This document shows, one piece after another, positions 22,344 to 31,850 of a DNA stretch of 64,000 nucleotides. A model generated the notes under the pieces. That model had not been told where the DNA came from. It did not search any database and was given only the letters and a program-made list of their open reading frames with translations. Made by a program: the position numbers and the translations under genes. Origin of the DNA: Roseobacter litoralis Och 149. GTDB lineage: Bacteria; Pseudomonadota; Alphaproteobacteria; Rhodobacterales; Rhodobacteraceae. How positions within the stretch are numbered: the first letter of the stretch is position 1; every line of letters begins with the position of its first letter. Location: assembly GCF_000154785.2 (NCBI RefSeq), contig NC_015730.1:1612001-1676000 (forward strand), given 5' to 3'.

Positions 22344-23558
22344 TCAAGCGGCCTGTATATCGGCAATGAAGGTCGGTAGCTTCTTCTTGAACGGAAAAAA
22401 ACCACGAGTTGCATGGGGCCAGGTCATTCGGTCATAGGGGCGCATCAGTTGAATAATCGGCGTTGCGTCGTCCTTTCTTGAAGCCTGCGCTAGCAGTGTG
22501 GCAACGGGCCCGACAGGGGCGTAGGGCGTCACGATCTGCTCAAGGTTCTGCGCCTTGGCCCAGTTCTGAATGTCCTCATCCGAGGTCAAAGGTGTCTGCG
22601 GGCCCAAGCGGTCCCCCCAACGGGTTGTCACATCTTCCAGTGCGGCGCTGCGAAAACCGGCAATGTGGGGTGCGCTTTCCAAGGGGCCGAATTTGGTTTG
22701 AGGCTTCAATACCCCGCAGGCAACCGGGTCAACCATATTGAGAAAGAAGCCGGGGCTGAGGTCTTCTTCGTGCAGCAGAAAACCGGTCCGTCGTGCCGGA
22801 TCGTATGCCGTACCAGGCGGCAGGCTGCGCGGTTCCGGGGGCAGGGGGGCACTGCGTGGAATGGCTTCGCCGGCCAGTTGCCATTTGGGGTGAAAGCGAT
22901 TTTCAGTAAATTTCGAGATGTTACTTGAGCGCGCCAGATAGGTCTTGCCTTGGGTCTGTATGCCCGCAACCCACCGCCAGCCCAATGTGTTTGATGCCGG
23001 ATCGCCATCGAGCAAATGACGCAGAAAGAAATCCGCACCCAGTTCCCATGGCAGCTCAAGCGTGAAAATCCAGATGGATGCAAACCACATGCGCGCGTGA
23101 TTGTGCAAATATCCGGTCTCGACCAGCTCATGCGCCCATGCGTCGAAACAGTCGATCCCTGTCTCGCCACGACAGGCGTTTTCCCAACGGGCGCGCAAAC
23201 CGGCTTGTGTCTGAACGTCATTCCACGCCTGATCCAGCGCCACCTGATACTGCGTCCAGACCGCCGGACGTAATTCCAGCCAGCCTTTCCAATAGGTGCG
23301 CCAGAAAACTTCCTGCATGAATTTTTCTGCAGCCGCGATGCTATGACGCTGCAGTACAGCATTCACGACCTCACTTTCAGTGATCAGCCGACAGCGCAGG
23401 TAGGGCGAAAGGCCTGAGACATGGGTGTGATTGCCCGGTCCAAAATCATAATTTCGCCGCGTGGCATAATCGCGGCCCGCCTGCGGAACGAATGCTGAAA
23501 GCCGTTCAAGAGCGGCGGTGTGCGTCGGGAGGAACATCTGTGACATCTGCGGCGACAT
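22344..23558 (-). CDS. Photolyase/cryptochrome-like FAD-binding protein with apparently permuted domains
   Basis: A flavoprotein of the photolyase/cryptochrome superfamily; DNA repair or light sensing is not decided. The FAD module is at the N-terminus: LSPYLRCRLITESEVV near residue 45, FWRTYWKGWLEL, TGYLHNHARMWFASIWIF and DPASNTLGWRWVAG. After residue 250 comes a C-terminal alpha/beta-like region (GFLLHEEDLSPG, IVTPYAPVGP, RPYDRMTWP, GFFPFKKKLP) that resembles the antenna domain normally found first. The start at MSPQMSQMF gives 404 residues; other starts such as 23546 are possible, and no good ribosome-binding site is seen. Longer frames collide with the clpP promoter. Confidence 0.82.
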   Translation of the reverse strand: MSPQMSQMFLPTHTAALERLSAFVPQAGRDYATRRNYDFGPGNHTHVSGLSPYLRCRLITESEVVNAVLQRHSIAAAEKFMQEVFWRTYWKGWLELRPAVWTQYQVALDQAWNDVQTQAGLRARWENACRGETGIDCFDAWAHELVETGYLHNHARMWFASIWIFTLELPWELGADFFLRHLLDGDPASNTLGWRWVAGIQTQGKTYLARSSNISKFTENRFHPKWQLAGEAIPRSAPLPPEPRSLPPGTAYDPARRTGFLLHEEDLSPGFFLNMVDPVACGVLKPQTKFGPLESAPHIAGFRSAALEDVTTRWGDRLGPQTPLTSDEDIQNWAKAQNLEQIVTPYAPVGPVATLLAQASRKDDATPIIQLMRPYDRMTWPHATRGFFPFKKKLPTFIADIQAA

Positions 23559-23696
23559 AGAGGCGCAGGAAGGCAGGTCAACAGCAAAACCCAAAGTTGT
23601 GTTGCCCCCCTTGCGGCTCCTTCTTACCAACACTAATGTTCTGTCAACCGTTCGCAGGTATGGTCCTGACAACGAGGCAGCAGACAGGCATTCCAC

Positions 23697-24323
23697 ATGA
23701 AAGACCCGATTGAAACATACATGAACCTTGTTCCCATGGTCGTGGAACAAACCAGCAGAGGCGAACGCGCCTACGACATATTTTCACGCCTGCTGAAAGA
23801 GCGGATCATCTTTCTGAACGGCCCTGTGCATGACGGAATGTCGTCCCTTATTGTGGCACAGCTTTTGCACCTTGAGGCGGACAATCCGGCGAAAGAAATT
23901 TCGATGTATATCAACAGCCCCGGCGGCGTCGTCACCTCCGGTCTGTCGATTTATGACACGATGCAATACATCAAACCCAAGGTGTCGACGCTCGTGATCG
24001 GTCAGGCGGCCTCGATGGGGTCGCTGTTGCTGACAGCAGGTGAGGCCGGCATGCGCTTTTCGCTGCCCAACAGCCGGATCATGGTGCACCAGCCATCGGG
24101 CGGATATCAGGGCCAAGCGACGGATATCATGATCCACGCTGCGGAAACGCAGAAGCTCAAGGATCGACTGAACGAGATTTACGTCAAGCACACGGGCCAG
24201 ACGTTGAAAAAAGTCGAAAACGCATTGGAGCGGGATAACTTCATGTCTCCTGAAGAGGCGAAAGACTTTGGCCTTATCGATGAGATTGTTGAAAATCGCA
24301 GCAAAGATGATGCCGAAACGTAA
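23697..24323 (+). CDS. clpP: ATP-dependent Clp protease proteolytic subunit
   Basis: Serine peptidase that forms a double heptamer and degrades proteins unfolded by ClpX or ClpA. The 208 residues are the normal length. The catalytic triad is Ser106 ([10 protein letters not shown]), His131 ([10 protein letters not shown]) and Asp180 ([12 protein letters not shown]). [21 protein letters not shown] is the family core. clpX follows 138 bp downstream, the standard pairing. Confidence 0.98.
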   Translation: MKDPIETYMNLVPMVVEQTSRGERAYDIFSRLLKERIIFLNGPVHDGMSSLIVAQLLHLEADNPAKEISMYINSPGGVVTSGLSIYDTMQYIKPKVSTLVIGQAASMGSLLLTAGEAGMRFSLPNSRIMVHQPSGGYQGQATDIMIHAAETQKLKDRLNEIYVKHTGQTLKKVENALERDNFMSPEEAKDFGLIDEIVENRSKDDAET

Positions 24324-24401
24324 TGAGGCTTTTGTCTAACCGTTCGTTTACCATTTAGCGATTGTGGACGGACTGGGGCTGGCCTAAACTGATACAGAAC
24401 A

Positions 24402-24434
24402 TGGAGAGCATTCCAGACCGCTGGTTGCTCTCCA
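24402..24434 (+). other. Stem-loop between clpP and clpX
   Basis: TGGAGAGCA (24402-24410) pairs perfectly with TGCTCTCCA (24426-24434), and CCAG (24413-24416) pairs with CTGG (24421-24424) inside it. It ends 27 bases before the clpX ATG and has no T-run. A role in mRNA processing or in setting the clpP/clpX ratio is plausible. Confidence 0.55.
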
Positions 24435-24461
24435 AAGGACGCGATACCGGAAAGGCTTCAA

Positions 24462-25727
24462 ATGGCGACGAATTCAAGCGGAGACGGCAAAAACACGCTA
24501 TATTGCAGCTTTTGTGGCAAAAGTCAGCATGAAGTGCGAAAGCTGATCGCCGGACCGACCGTTTTCATCTGCGATGAATGTGTTGAGCTTTGCATGGATA
24601 TCATCCGCGAAGAAACAAAAGCGTCGGGGCTGAAGGCAACCGACGGTGTTCCGACGCCGAAAGACATCTGCGCTGTGCTTGACGACTACGTTATTGGTCA
24701 GGCGATGGCGAAACGCGTTTTGTCCGTGGCCGTGCACAACCATTACAAACGCCTCAATCACGCCCAAAAAGGCGGCGACATTGAATTGGCAAAATCCAAC
24801 ATCCTTTTGATCGGACCAACGGGGTGCGGCAAGACGCTGTTGGCTCAAACGCTGGCGCGTATTCTGGATGTGCCGTTTACCATGGCAGATGCTACAACGC
24901 TGACCGAAGCGGGCTATGTTGGTGAGGATGTCGAGAATATCATTCTCAAGCTGTTGCAGTCGTCTGAATATAATGTCGAGCGGGCACAACGCGGCATCGT
25001 CTACATCGATGAAGTCGATAAGATTACACGCAAATCCGAGAATCCTTCGATCACGCGCGATGTATCGGGCGAGGGCGTGCAACAGGCCTTGCTCAAGCTG
25101 ATGGAGGGGACCGTTGCATCCGTTCCTCCTCAAGGGGGGCGTAAACACCCGCAACAGGAATTCCTTCAGGTCGATACGACGAACATCCTGTTTATCTGCG
25201 GTGGGGCCTTCGCGGGTCTCGACAAGATTATCGCGGCACGCGGTAAAGGCTCGGCAATGGGTTTCGGTGCCGATGTGCGGGGGAATGATGACCGCGGGGT
25301 TGGCGAAATCTTTACTGACCTGGAGCCCGAAGACCTGTTGAAATTTGGATTGATCCCGGAATTCGTGGGTCGTTTGCCGGTGCTTGCTACCTTGGAAGAT
25401 CTGGATGAGGATGCGTTGGTTACGATCCTGACCCAGCCCAAGAACGCATTGGTCAAACAGTATCAGCGTTTGTTCGAGCTTGAAGATACCGAACTGTCCT
25501 TCACCGATGATGCGCTTTCAGCCATTGCGAAACGTGCGATCGAACGGAAAACAGGAGCCCGTGGGCTGCGGTCCATTCTGGAAGACATCCTGCTCAATAC
25601 CATGTTCGAACTTCCCGGTTTGGATAGTGTAACCGAGGTTGTGGTGAACGAAGAGGCCGTGAATTCTGACGCTGCACCTTTGATGATCCATGCAGACGCG
25701 AGCAAAGAACCTGCAAGCGCCGGATGA
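24462..25727 (+). CDS. clpX: ATP-dependent Clp protease ATP-binding subunit ClpX
   Basis: AAA+ unfoldase that feeds substrates to ClpP. The 421 residues begin with the zinc-binding dimerisation domain ([17 protein letters not shown] to ICDECVELC, four cysteines). Next come Walker A GPTGCGKT, Walker [10 protein letters not shown], the GYVGEDVE pore loop, and the sensor-2 region [12 protein letters not shown]. All ClpX hallmarks are present. In alphaproteobacteria ClpXP also drives cell-cycle proteolysis, which fits the nearby gapR gene only loosely. Confidence 0.98.
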   Translation: MATNSSGDGKNTLYCSFCGKSQHEVRKLIAGPTVFICDECVELCMDIIREETKASGLKATDGVPTPKDICAVLDDYVIGQAMAKRVLSVAVHNHYKRLNHAQKGGDIELAKSNILLIGPTGCGKTLLAQTLARILDVPFTMADATTLTEAGYVGEDVENIILKLLQSSEYNVERAQRGIVYIDEVDKITRKSENPSITRDVSGEGVQQALLKLMEGTVASVPPQGGRKHPQQEFLQVDTTNILFICGGAFAGLDKIIAARGKGSAMGFGADVRGNDDRGVGEIFTDLEPEDLLKFGLIPEFVGRLPVLATLEDLDEDALVTILTQPKNALVKQYQRLFELEDTELSFTDDALSAIAKRAIERKTGARGLRSILEDILLNTMFELPGLDSVTEVVVNEEAVNSDAAPLMIHADASKEPASAG

Positions 25728-25864
25728 TCTTTGGCAACCCTGACCGTATCGGAAGGTAGGACATCGCGGCCTGCTTTTGAAAACACGGTTGTTTTGTCAG
25801 ACCAATTCCAGCGGCAAGGGATGTGTGTCGCAACAAGAAACCAGCGCGCATTAGGGACAGTGTC

Positions 25865-26227
25865 ATGTCAATAAAACGCATTCCGTCTGGCGGCGCTTTC
25901 GAGGCCCAAGTTGGATATTGTCGGGCCGTGGTCGCAGGCGGCTGGGTGCATGTCTCTGGTACGGTCGGTGAGGGCGAGACAGTCACAGAACAATGCGCAT
26001 CCGCACTTGCCGTCATTGAGGCTGCACTGGACAAAGCCGGGTGCCGCTTTGCGGATGTGGTGCGCGTGACGTATATGTTGCCCCAAGCCGCTGATTTTGA
26101 AGCCTGCTGGCCGCTCTTGCGCGCCGCTTTCGGTGCTCACCCACCGGCTGCCACGATGATCGAATGCAACTTGATTGATCCAAAATTCAGGATTGAGATC
26201 GAAGTGACAGCTTTGCTGCCTGACTAG
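25865..26227 (+). CDS. RidA/YjgF-family protein
   Basis: Members of this family hydrolyse reactive enamine/imine intermediates made by PLP enzymes, or have related amidohydrolase roles. The 120 residues from the ATG after an AGGGAC ribosome-binding site show the RidA fold pattern: SGGAFEAQVGYCRAVVAGGWVHVSGTVG near the N-terminus, KAGCRFADVVRVTYML in the middle and ATMIECNLIDPKFRIEIEVTA at the end. The canonical Arg of the active-site IEVEAVA-type strand is not obvious, so it may belong to a RidA subfamily other than the housekeeping one. It stands alone between clpX and the NDUFA12 gene. Confidence 0.87.
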   Translation: MSIKRIPSGGAFEAQVGYCRAVVAGGWVHVSGTVGEGETVTEQCASALAVIEAALDKAGCRFADVVRVTYMLPQAADFEACWPLLRAAFGAHPPAATMIECNLIDPKFRIEIEVTALLPD

Positions 26228-26308
26228 ACGCGGCAAACCGCGCATCCATCTGGACGTTTTGCGTATAATCCGCCATAGCTATCGAAACGGTTTGATCGGA
26301 GAAAAACC

Positions 26309-26692
26309 ATGGGCTTTTTGACTTCTATTTTGCGCTCCGTCACTTGGTGGAACGGGCAAACGCTGAATACGCAGCTCTGGACATGGCGCAATGGTATCAA
26401 AGTGGGTGAAGACAGTCAGGGCAATGTGTTTTATGAAAACAAGGACAAATTGCGCCGGTGGGTGATTTACAATGGTGAAGCCGAGGCAAGCCGCGTCGAC
26501 CCCGACTGGCATGGGTGGCTGCATCATACTTGGGATACCACACCGAGTGAATCGCCGTTGAATCATAAACCGTGGCAAAAGCCGCATCAGGAAAACCTCA
26601 CAGGGACGGCTCTGGCTTATGCGCCAAAAGGTTCCATTCGCCGGGCAGAACCAGAACCGCGCCGTGACTATGAGGCGTGGACGCCGGAGTAA
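26309..26692 (+). CDS. NDUFA12-family complex I accessory subunit
   Basis: Homologue of the mitochondrial 17.2-kDa accessory subunit (B17.2) of NADH:ubiquinone oxidoreductase, found in alphaproteobacterial complex I. The 127 residues are rich in Trp and carry [25 protein letters not shown], the family signature. It precedes mlaD and a DUF2155 gene by short gaps. This order is common in the Rhodobacterales although the functions differ. Confidence 0.92.
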   Translation: MGFLTSILRSVTWWNGQTLNTQLWTWRNGIKVGEDSQGNVFYENKDKLRRWVIYNGEAEASRVDPDWHGWLHHTWDTTPSESPLNHKPWQKPHQENLTGTALAYAPKGSIRRAEPEPRRDYEAWTPE

Positions 26693-26697
26693 ACAAG

Positions 26698-27144
26698 ATG
26701 GCTGAACATACAACTGAAGTTCTCGTTGGGGCGGGTGTCCTCGCCGCCGCAATCGGATTCGTCGTCTACGCCGGGCAAATTTCAGGCTATGCGGGGGGAT
26801 CGGCGACATACCCACTTGAGGCAAGCTTTCGCAGCCTTGAAGGTGTGAATGTGGGCAGCGATGTGCGCCTGGCGGGTGTCAAAATAGGCACCGTGTCCGA
26901 GGTCACGCTGAACGCGGAAACATATCGCGCCGACACGACGGTATCGCTGAGCTCAGAGATCGAAATTCCGGACGACAGCGCAATCATAATATCGTCTGAG
27001 GGCCTGCTGGGCGGCAACTTTGTTGAAATCGTACCGGGCGGTTCGCCTTATTTCTACGCGGCAGGTGACCAGATTGAGGATACTCAGGGCGCTGTCAGTC
27101 TTGTGTCGCTGCTGTTGAAATTCGTGGGCGGCTCTTCTGAATGA
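26698..27144 (+). CDS. mlaD: Phospholipid-asymmetry substrate-binding protein MlaD (MCE domain)
   Basis: Inner-membrane-anchored MCE protein of the Mla system that moves phospholipids between the inner and outer membranes. The 148 residues have one N-terminal membrane helix (VLVGAGVLAAAIGFVVYAG), then an MCE domain with LEGVNVGSDVRLAGVKIGTVSEV and SSEGLLGGNFVEIVPGG. The start at MAEHTTE was chosen because the preceding in-frame ATG lies within the NDUFA12 gene. No other mla genes are present here; mlaEFB would be elsewhere. It overlaps the next gene by four bases. Confidence 0.9.
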   Translation: MAEHTTEVLVGAGVLAAAIGFVVYAGQISGYAGGSATYPLEASFRSLEGVNVGSDVRLAGVKIGTVSEVTLNAETYRADTTVSLSSEIEIPDDSAIIISSEGLLGGNFVEIVPGGSPYFYAAGDQIEDTQGAVSLVSLLLKFVGGSSE

Positions 27145-27500
27145 TCCTGCGATCCTGTCTGGCTTTTGTGTTCACTGCCTCGGCCGCACTTGCACAGCAG
27201 GCGGCAACCGAAGCCACCGGCGCGCAATTGCGTGGTGTTGACCGAATAAATGGTGATACCTTCGAAATCATCGTACCAAGGGGTCAGACTGCGGAGCTGG
27301 AACGCATCAGCATCACCTTGAATTCCTGCCGCTACCCGGTGGGCAACCCATCGGGCGACGCTTTTGCCTCTCTGAATGTGCGTGACATTAATTCCGGGGC
27401 CAACATCTTCTCAGGTTGGATGATCGCGTCATCCCCGGCGCTCTCCGCGATGGACCATCCGCGCTATGACATCTGGGTGATGCGCTGCACGACCTCCTGA
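27141..27500 (+). CDS. DUF2155 domain secreted protein
   Basis: A conserved alphaproteobacterial periplasmic protein of unknown function. The 119 residues begin with a signal peptide (MILRSCLAFVFTASAALAQQ, probable cut after ALA). The mature domain has the DUF2155 pattern: LRGVDRINGDTFEIIVPRG, CRYPVGNPSGDAFASLNVRD, IFSGWMIASSPALSAMDHPRYDIWVMRC, with two conserved cysteines that could pair. It is coupled to mlaD (ATGA) and its 3' end overlaps the convergent aat gene by 37 bp, so both reading frames are used there. Confidence 0.88.
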   Translation: MILRSCLAFVFTASAALAQQAATEATGAQLRGVDRINGDTFEIIVPRGQTAELERISITLNSCRYPVGNPSGDAFASLNVRDINSGANIFSGWMIASSPALSAMDHPRYDIWVMRCTTS

Positions 27501-28096
27501 GGGGTGCGCAGGGGCGGGTTTACAAAACTTGCTGGACGGGCGCAGGCGCTTTGAAGCGCTTTTTGATATTCTGCGCGACTGATTTCGATGGCACCGAGGG
27601 AGGCAAGGTGGTCGGTTAAAAACTGCGTATCAAACAGCGCAAAACCACCATCGAGCAGCCGGTCCACCAGACAGGCAAGCGCTATTTTCGATGCGTTGGT
27701 GCGGCGTGAAAACATGCTTTCGCCAAAAAATGCGGCCCCCAGCGTGACACCGTAAACCCCGCCAACCAGCGTATCCTCTTCCCAGACTTCAAGCGAATGC
27801 GCTTGGTCTCGTTCGTGTAACGCGTTGTACAAGCTTCGGATTTCATCGTTGATCCATGTGTCAGCACGATCCGCGCAGCCATCCACAACGCCTGCAAAAT
27901 CCTGATCGACCCTGATTTCAAAGCCTGTGCGCAGCATCTGGCGGCGCAACGACCGTGACACATGGAACTCGCGCAAAGGCATGACCCCGCGACGCAGGGG
28001 ATCAACCCAGAAAATGTCCGGATCATCGCGATGCTCCGCCATTGGGAAAATACCCGTCGCATAGGCCTGCATCAGCACGTCCGGGGTCAATCGCAT
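27464..28096 (-). CDS. aat: Leucyl/phenylalanyl-tRNA--protein transferase
   Basis: Adds Leu or Phe from aminoacyl-tRNA to the N-terminus of proteins with Arg or Lys ends, making them N-degrons read by ClpS/ClpAP. The 210 residues are the usual length and show the Aat core: YATGIFPMAEHRDDPDIFWVDPLRRGVMPL, WINDEIRSLYNALHERDQAHSLEVWEEDTLVGGVYGVTLG, FFGESMFSRRTNASKIALACLVDRL and FALFDTQFLTDHLASLGAIEISR. It lies downstream of accC with a 12-bp gap. The last 12 codons overlap DUF2155. Confidence 0.96.
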   Translation of the reverse strand: MRLTPDVLMQAYATGIFPMAEHRDDPDIFWVDPLRRGVMPLREFHVSRSLRRQMLRTGFEIRVDQDFAGVVDGCADRADTWINDEIRSLYNALHERDQAHSLEVWEEDTLVGGVYGVTLGAAFFGESMFSRRTNASKIALACLVDRLLDGGFALFDTQFLTDHLASLGAIEISRAEYQKALQSACARPASFVNPPLRTPQEVVQRITQMS

Positions 28097-28108
28097 GACG
28101 ACAGACCC

Positions 28109-29461
28109 TTAACTTGCGCTGAGGTTTGCGTCCAGCCACTGCTCCAGCCAGTGGATATTGTATCCACCCGACAAAACCGCGTCTTCTTCCAGCAACGCAT
28201 GGAAAAGCGGCACGGTCGTATCAACGCCATCAACGATCAACTCACCAAGCGCGCGACGCAGGCGTGCGAGGGCTTCGGGTCGATCACGACCATGCACGAT
28301 CAGCTTGCCGATCAGGCTGTCGTAATAGGGCGGGATCGAATAGCCGTCATAGAGCGCCGAATCCATGCGCACCCCAAGACCGCCGGGCGCGTGATATTGG
28401 GTAATGCGACCGGGGCAGGGCGTGAAATTCGGTAATTTCTCCGCATTGATACGCACCTCGATAGCGTGTCCGTTGATTGCAAGGTCTTCTTGCTGAAAGG
28501 ACATCTCCATGCCGCTGGCCACACGGATTTGTTCGCGCACAAGGTCAACGCCGAAAATCGCTTCGGTCACTGGGTGCTCAACCTGCAAGCGTGTGTTCAT
28601 CTCGATGAAATAGAACTCGCCGTTTTCATAAAGAAACTCGATGGTGCCAGCGCCGATGTAGTTGATCCGCGCAACGGCATCTGCGCAAACCTTGCCAATG
28701 GCCATGCGTTCTTCGGCAGAGATGGACGGTCCGGGCGCCTCTTCAAAGACTTTCTGGTGGCGGCGTTGCAAAGAGCAATCCCGTTCCCCCAAATGCACGG
28801 CGCGTCCCTTGCCATCGCCAAACACCTGTATCTCGATATGTCGGGGCGTCGTGAGGTATTTTTCGATGTAGACTTCATCATTGCCGAAATTGGATTTGCC
28901 TTCCGCGCGGGCGGTCATAAAGGCTTTTTCCATATCCTCGGCGTTCTGGGCGACTTTCATGCCGCGGCCACCACCGCCTGCGGTCGCTTTGATGATGACG
29001 GGGTAGCCAATCTCTGCACCAATCCGTTGTGCATCCTCAAGTGTTGGAACGCCACCCTCAGATCCGGGCACACAAGGCACGCCGAGGTTTTTCATCGTGT
29101 CTTTGGCGGTGATCTTGTCGCCCATGACACGGATATGCTCAGCGGTTGGTCCGATAAAGCTGATCCCGTGATCTTCAACGATCTGAACAAAACCGGCATT
29201 TTCTGACAAGAACCCGTAACCGGGGTGTATCGCCTCTGCGCCCGTGATTTCACAGGCCGAGATGATAGCGGGAAAGGACAGATAGCTTTGCTGGCTCGCG
29301 GGTGGGCCGATGCAGATGCTTTCATCGGCCATGCGCACATGCATCGCGTCACTGTCGGCAGTTGAATGTACCGCGACAGAGGCAATGCCCATTTCGCGCG
29401 CGGCCCGCACAACACGCAGGGCGATTTCGCCGCGGTTGGCAATCAAAATCTTGTTGAACAT
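28109..29461 (-). CDS. accC: Acetyl-CoA carboxylase biotin carboxylase subunit
   Basis: Carboxylates the biotin on AccB using ATP and bicarbonate, the first half-reaction of fatty-acid synthesis. The 450 residues are standard. Visible are [23 protein letters not shown], the ATP-grasp glycine-rich loop [30 protein letters not shown] and [16 protein letters not shown]. It sits 11 bp downstream of accB, the usual arrangement. Confidence 0.98.
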   Translation of the reverse strand: MFNKILIANRGEIALRVVRAAREMGIASVAVHSTADSDAMHVRMADESICIGPPASQQSYLSFPAIISACEITGAEAIHPGYGFLSENAGFVQIVEDHGISFIGPTAEHIRVMGDKITAKDTMKNLGVPCVPGSEGGVPTLEDAQRIGAEIGYPVIIKATAGGGGRGMKVAQNAEDMEKAFMTARAEGKSNFGNDEVYIEKYLTTPRHIEIQVFGDGKGRAVHLGERDCSLQRRHQKVFEEAPGPSISAEERMAIGKVCADAVARINYIGAGTIEFLYENGEFYFIEMNTRLQVEHPVTEAIFGVDLVREQIRVASGMEMSFQQEDLAINGHAIEVRINAEKLPNFTPCPGRITQYHAPGGLGVRMDSALYDGYSIPPYYDSLIGKLIVHGRDRPEALARLRRALGELIVDGVDTTVPLFHALLEEDAVLSGGYNIHWLEQWLDANLSAS

Positions 29462-29472
29462 GCTGGTCGCTC

Positions 29473-29961
29473 CTATTCGAGGATAACGAGCGGAGTGCCG
29501 AATTCGACTGCGGCGCCATCTTCGACGACAATGCGCTTGACGGTGCCGGATCTGGGGGACGGGATGTGGTTCATGGTCTTCATTGCTTCGACGATCAACA
29601 GCGTGTCGCCTTCGGCCACCTTGGTGCCGACGGAGATAAAGGCAGGCGCGCCGGGCTCAGCCTGCATATAGACAGTGCCGACCATGGGAGAGGTCACAGC
29701 ACCCGGCAGATCGGCAGGGTCATCTGCGGTTTCTGCAGGCGACGCGCTGGGTGTTGCAGCAGGTGCCGCCACGGGGGAGGCTGGCGCGGCTGCCGCGACC
29801 TGCGTGAAGACCTGTTGCTGGTGTCGACTGACCCGCACGTTCAGGCTGTCATCCGCGCCGTAGTCTCTTTTGACCTGAAGCTCAGTCAGGTCATTTTCAC
29901 GCAGCAATTCTGCAAGGGCCTGAATAAATGCCACATCTGCGTCATGGTTCTTTTTTGTCAT
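29473..29961 (-). CDS. accB: Acetyl-CoA carboxylase biotin carboxyl carrier protein
   Basis: Carries the biotin between AccC and the carboxyltransferase. The 162 residues consist of an N-terminal helical part, an Ala/Pro-rich flexible linker (about 56-82) and the biotinyl domain. The biotin is expected on Lys128 in [10 protein letters not shown]. It is the first gene of the accB-accC-aat group; the divergent CoA-ligase gene starts 148 bp away. Confidence 0.97.
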   Translation of the reverse strand: MTKKNHDADVAFIQALAELLRENDLTELQVKRDYGADDSLNVRVSRHQQQVFTQVAAAAPASPVAAPAATPSASPAETADDPADLPGAVTSPMVGTVYMQAEPGAPAFISVGTKVAEGDTLLIVEAMKTMNHIPSPRSGTVKRIVVEDGAAVEFGTPLVILE

Positions 29962-30060
29962 TAATATCCTCGACCATATTCTGGGCAGGCCGTATTGGCA
30001 TCGGCCCTTGTTCCTGCGCGCTTGTTATATGCGAAGGGTGACGCCATGGAAACCCGCCTA

Positions 30061-30088
30061 TTGCAGCGCTGCGCAGAGCGGGTAAACT
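30061..30088 (+). promoter_or_regulatory. Candidate promoter of the CoA-ligase gene
   Basis: TTGCAG (30061-30066), a 16-bp spacer and TAAACT (30083-30088) lie just upstream of the AAGGAGC ribosome-binding site. The transcript leader would be short, about 15 bases. By-eye consensus match only. Confidence 0.35.
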
Positions 30089-30109
30089 CCAAACCAGCAG
30101 AAGGAGCAA

Positions 30110-31618
30110 GTGGTGAACCTCGCACATTGGCTTGAGCGACAGGCGCAAATCACCCCTGAGCGCCCCGCGCTTTTCTTTGGCAAGACATGTGTCGCGGATT
30201 ACGGTCAGTTTTGGCGTGAGGCGCGCGCGGTGGCGGGCTGGCTGTCGGGGCAGGGTGTGGGGCCGGGGGACCGGGTCGCGCTGTTCATGAAAAATGTGCC
30301 AGATTATCTGACGGTCTTTTATGGGATTTGGGCCGTTGGGGCGGCCGTGGTGCCGATCAATGCCAAATTACACGGCCGCGAGGCTGCGTTTATCCTTGAG
30401 GACAGCGGTGCCAAACATGTGTTTACTTCGCCCGAGTTGATGGCATCGCTCAGCCAGGCAGGGGCCACCACCGATCAGACCGAAGTGCCGGGCGCCGCTT
30501 TTGACGACATCAAATCACATGCCCCAATTGAGGCTGTGACACCGCGCGAGGGGGATGATCTGGCTTGGTTGTTCTATACATCCGGGACGACGGGCAAGCC
30601 CAAGGGGGTGATGATCACCCACCGCATGCTCAGCGTGATGAGCCTGTGTTACGTCACGGATGTTGATGCCGTTTCTCCGAACGATGCCACGATCTATGCA
30701 GCCCCGATGAGCCACGGCGCAGGCATTTACAACATGATCCACATCCGGGCCGGGGCGCGCCACGTTTGTCCGCCCTCGGGGGGCTTTGATCCGGACGAAA
30801 TCCTGACGCTGGCGCAGCATTTCGGGAATGCGCATCTTTTTGCAGCCCCCACGATGGTCAACCGGCTGACCCAACATGCCTCTGCGACGGGACATCGCGG
30901 CGAGGGGCTGCGCACGATTATTTACGCGGGCGGGCCGATGTATAACGCGGATATCATCGCGGCTGTGGATCACTTTGGGCCCATCTTTATTCAGGTTTAT
31001 GGTCAGGGTGAATGTCCGATGGGCATCACCGCCTTGTCCCGCGCGGATGTGACAGACAGGACGCATGTCGATTGGGCGCGCCGGTTGCAATCTGTCGGGC
31101 GTGCGCAATCCGCAGTCGAGGCCGCGATTGGTGATGAAAACGGCAAGCCGCTGCCCGTCGGCGCGCACGGAGAGATCATGGTGCGCGGCGACACGGTCAT
31201 GCCCGGATACTGGGCCAACCCGGAGGCGACGGCCAAAACCCTGCTGAATGGCTGGCTGATGACCGGCGATATGGGGTTCATGTCGGAAGATGGCTATGTG
31301 TCGCTGCAAGACCGATCAAAGGACATGATCATCACGGGGGGATCAAACGTCTACCCGCGCGAGGTCGAAGAAGTTCTATTGCAGGACGGCGGCGTCACCG
31401 AAGTGTCGGTCGTGGGCCGCCCACATCCGGAGTGGGGCGAGGAGGTAGTCGCATTTGTTGTCGGCGAGATGGATCCGGCGCGGCTGGACCAGCTGTGCCT
31501 TGATCATATCGCGCGTTTCAAAAGGCCGAAAGAATACGTGACGCTCACTGCCTTGCCGAAAAACAATTATGGTAAAGTGCTTAAAACCGAGTTGCGCAAA
31601 CTGTTGGCAAAGGGTTGA
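30110..31618 (+). CDS. Acyl/aryl-CoA synthetase (class I adenylate-forming)
   Basis: Activates a carboxylic acid as acyl-AMP and then acyl-CoA. The 502 residues start at one of two adjacent GTG codons after AAGGAGC. The P-loop is WLFYTSGTTGKPKGVMITH; YGQGECPMGI, TGDMGFMSEDGYVSLQDRSKDMIITGGSNVYPREVEEVL and the C-terminal NYGKVLKTELRK with the catalytic lysine complete the family pattern. Substrate is unknown; it is closest in pattern to the fatty-acid, cinnamoyl and other aryl-CoA ligases. It converges on the Liv-type importer, which might bring in its acid substrate. Confidence 0.92.
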   Translation: MVNLAHWLERQAQITPERPALFFGKTCVADYGQFWREARAVAGWLSGQGVGPGDRVALFMKNVPDYLTVFYGIWAVGAAVVPINAKLHGREAAFILEDSGAKHVFTSPELMASLSQAGATTDQTEVPGAAFDDIKSHAPIEAVTPREGDDLAWLFYTSGTTGKPKGVMITHRMLSVMSLCYVTDVDAVSPNDATIYAAPMSHGAGIYNMIHIRAGARHVCPPSGGFDPDEILTLAQHFGNAHLFAAPTMVNRLTQHASATGHRGEGLRTIIYAGGPMYNADIIAAVDHFGPIFIQVYGQGECPMGITALSRADVTDRTHVDWARRLQSVGRAQSAVEAAIGDENGKPLPVGAHGEIMVRGDTVMPGYWANPEATAKTLLNGWLMTGDMGFMSEDGYVSLQDRSKDMIITGGSNVYPREVEEVLLQDGGVTEVSVVGRPHPEWGEEVVAFVVGEMDPARLDQLCLDHIARFKRPKEYVTLTALPKNNYGKVLKTELRKLLAKG

Positions 31619-31850
31619 GTGAGAGGCATACTTGCTCACCCTGCCCAGTATCGCAGGCACGCGCACGAAGACATCGCTCCATACTGCGCGTAACGTGCGC
31701 TGCCCGAAATAACGGAGATCGTCGCATCTGCGGGTGCATGATGCGTCCGGTTTTCTGCCAAACGCATGCGTTCGCTCAACAGTCCGGGTCGCGCTGCTGA
31801 GAGCCCGGCCAAGACAGGTCAGGGCACGCCTGTTGCGATGGCCTCAGCGC

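Noticed and set aside
23640..23665. SOS-like box GTTC-N8-GTTC between the photolyase-like gene and clpP
   Set aside because: The alphaproteobacterial LexA site needs a 7-base spacer; this has 8.
25780..25795. AAAACA/TGTTTT hairpin after clpX as terminator
   Set aside because: The stem is short and AT-only with no following T-run.
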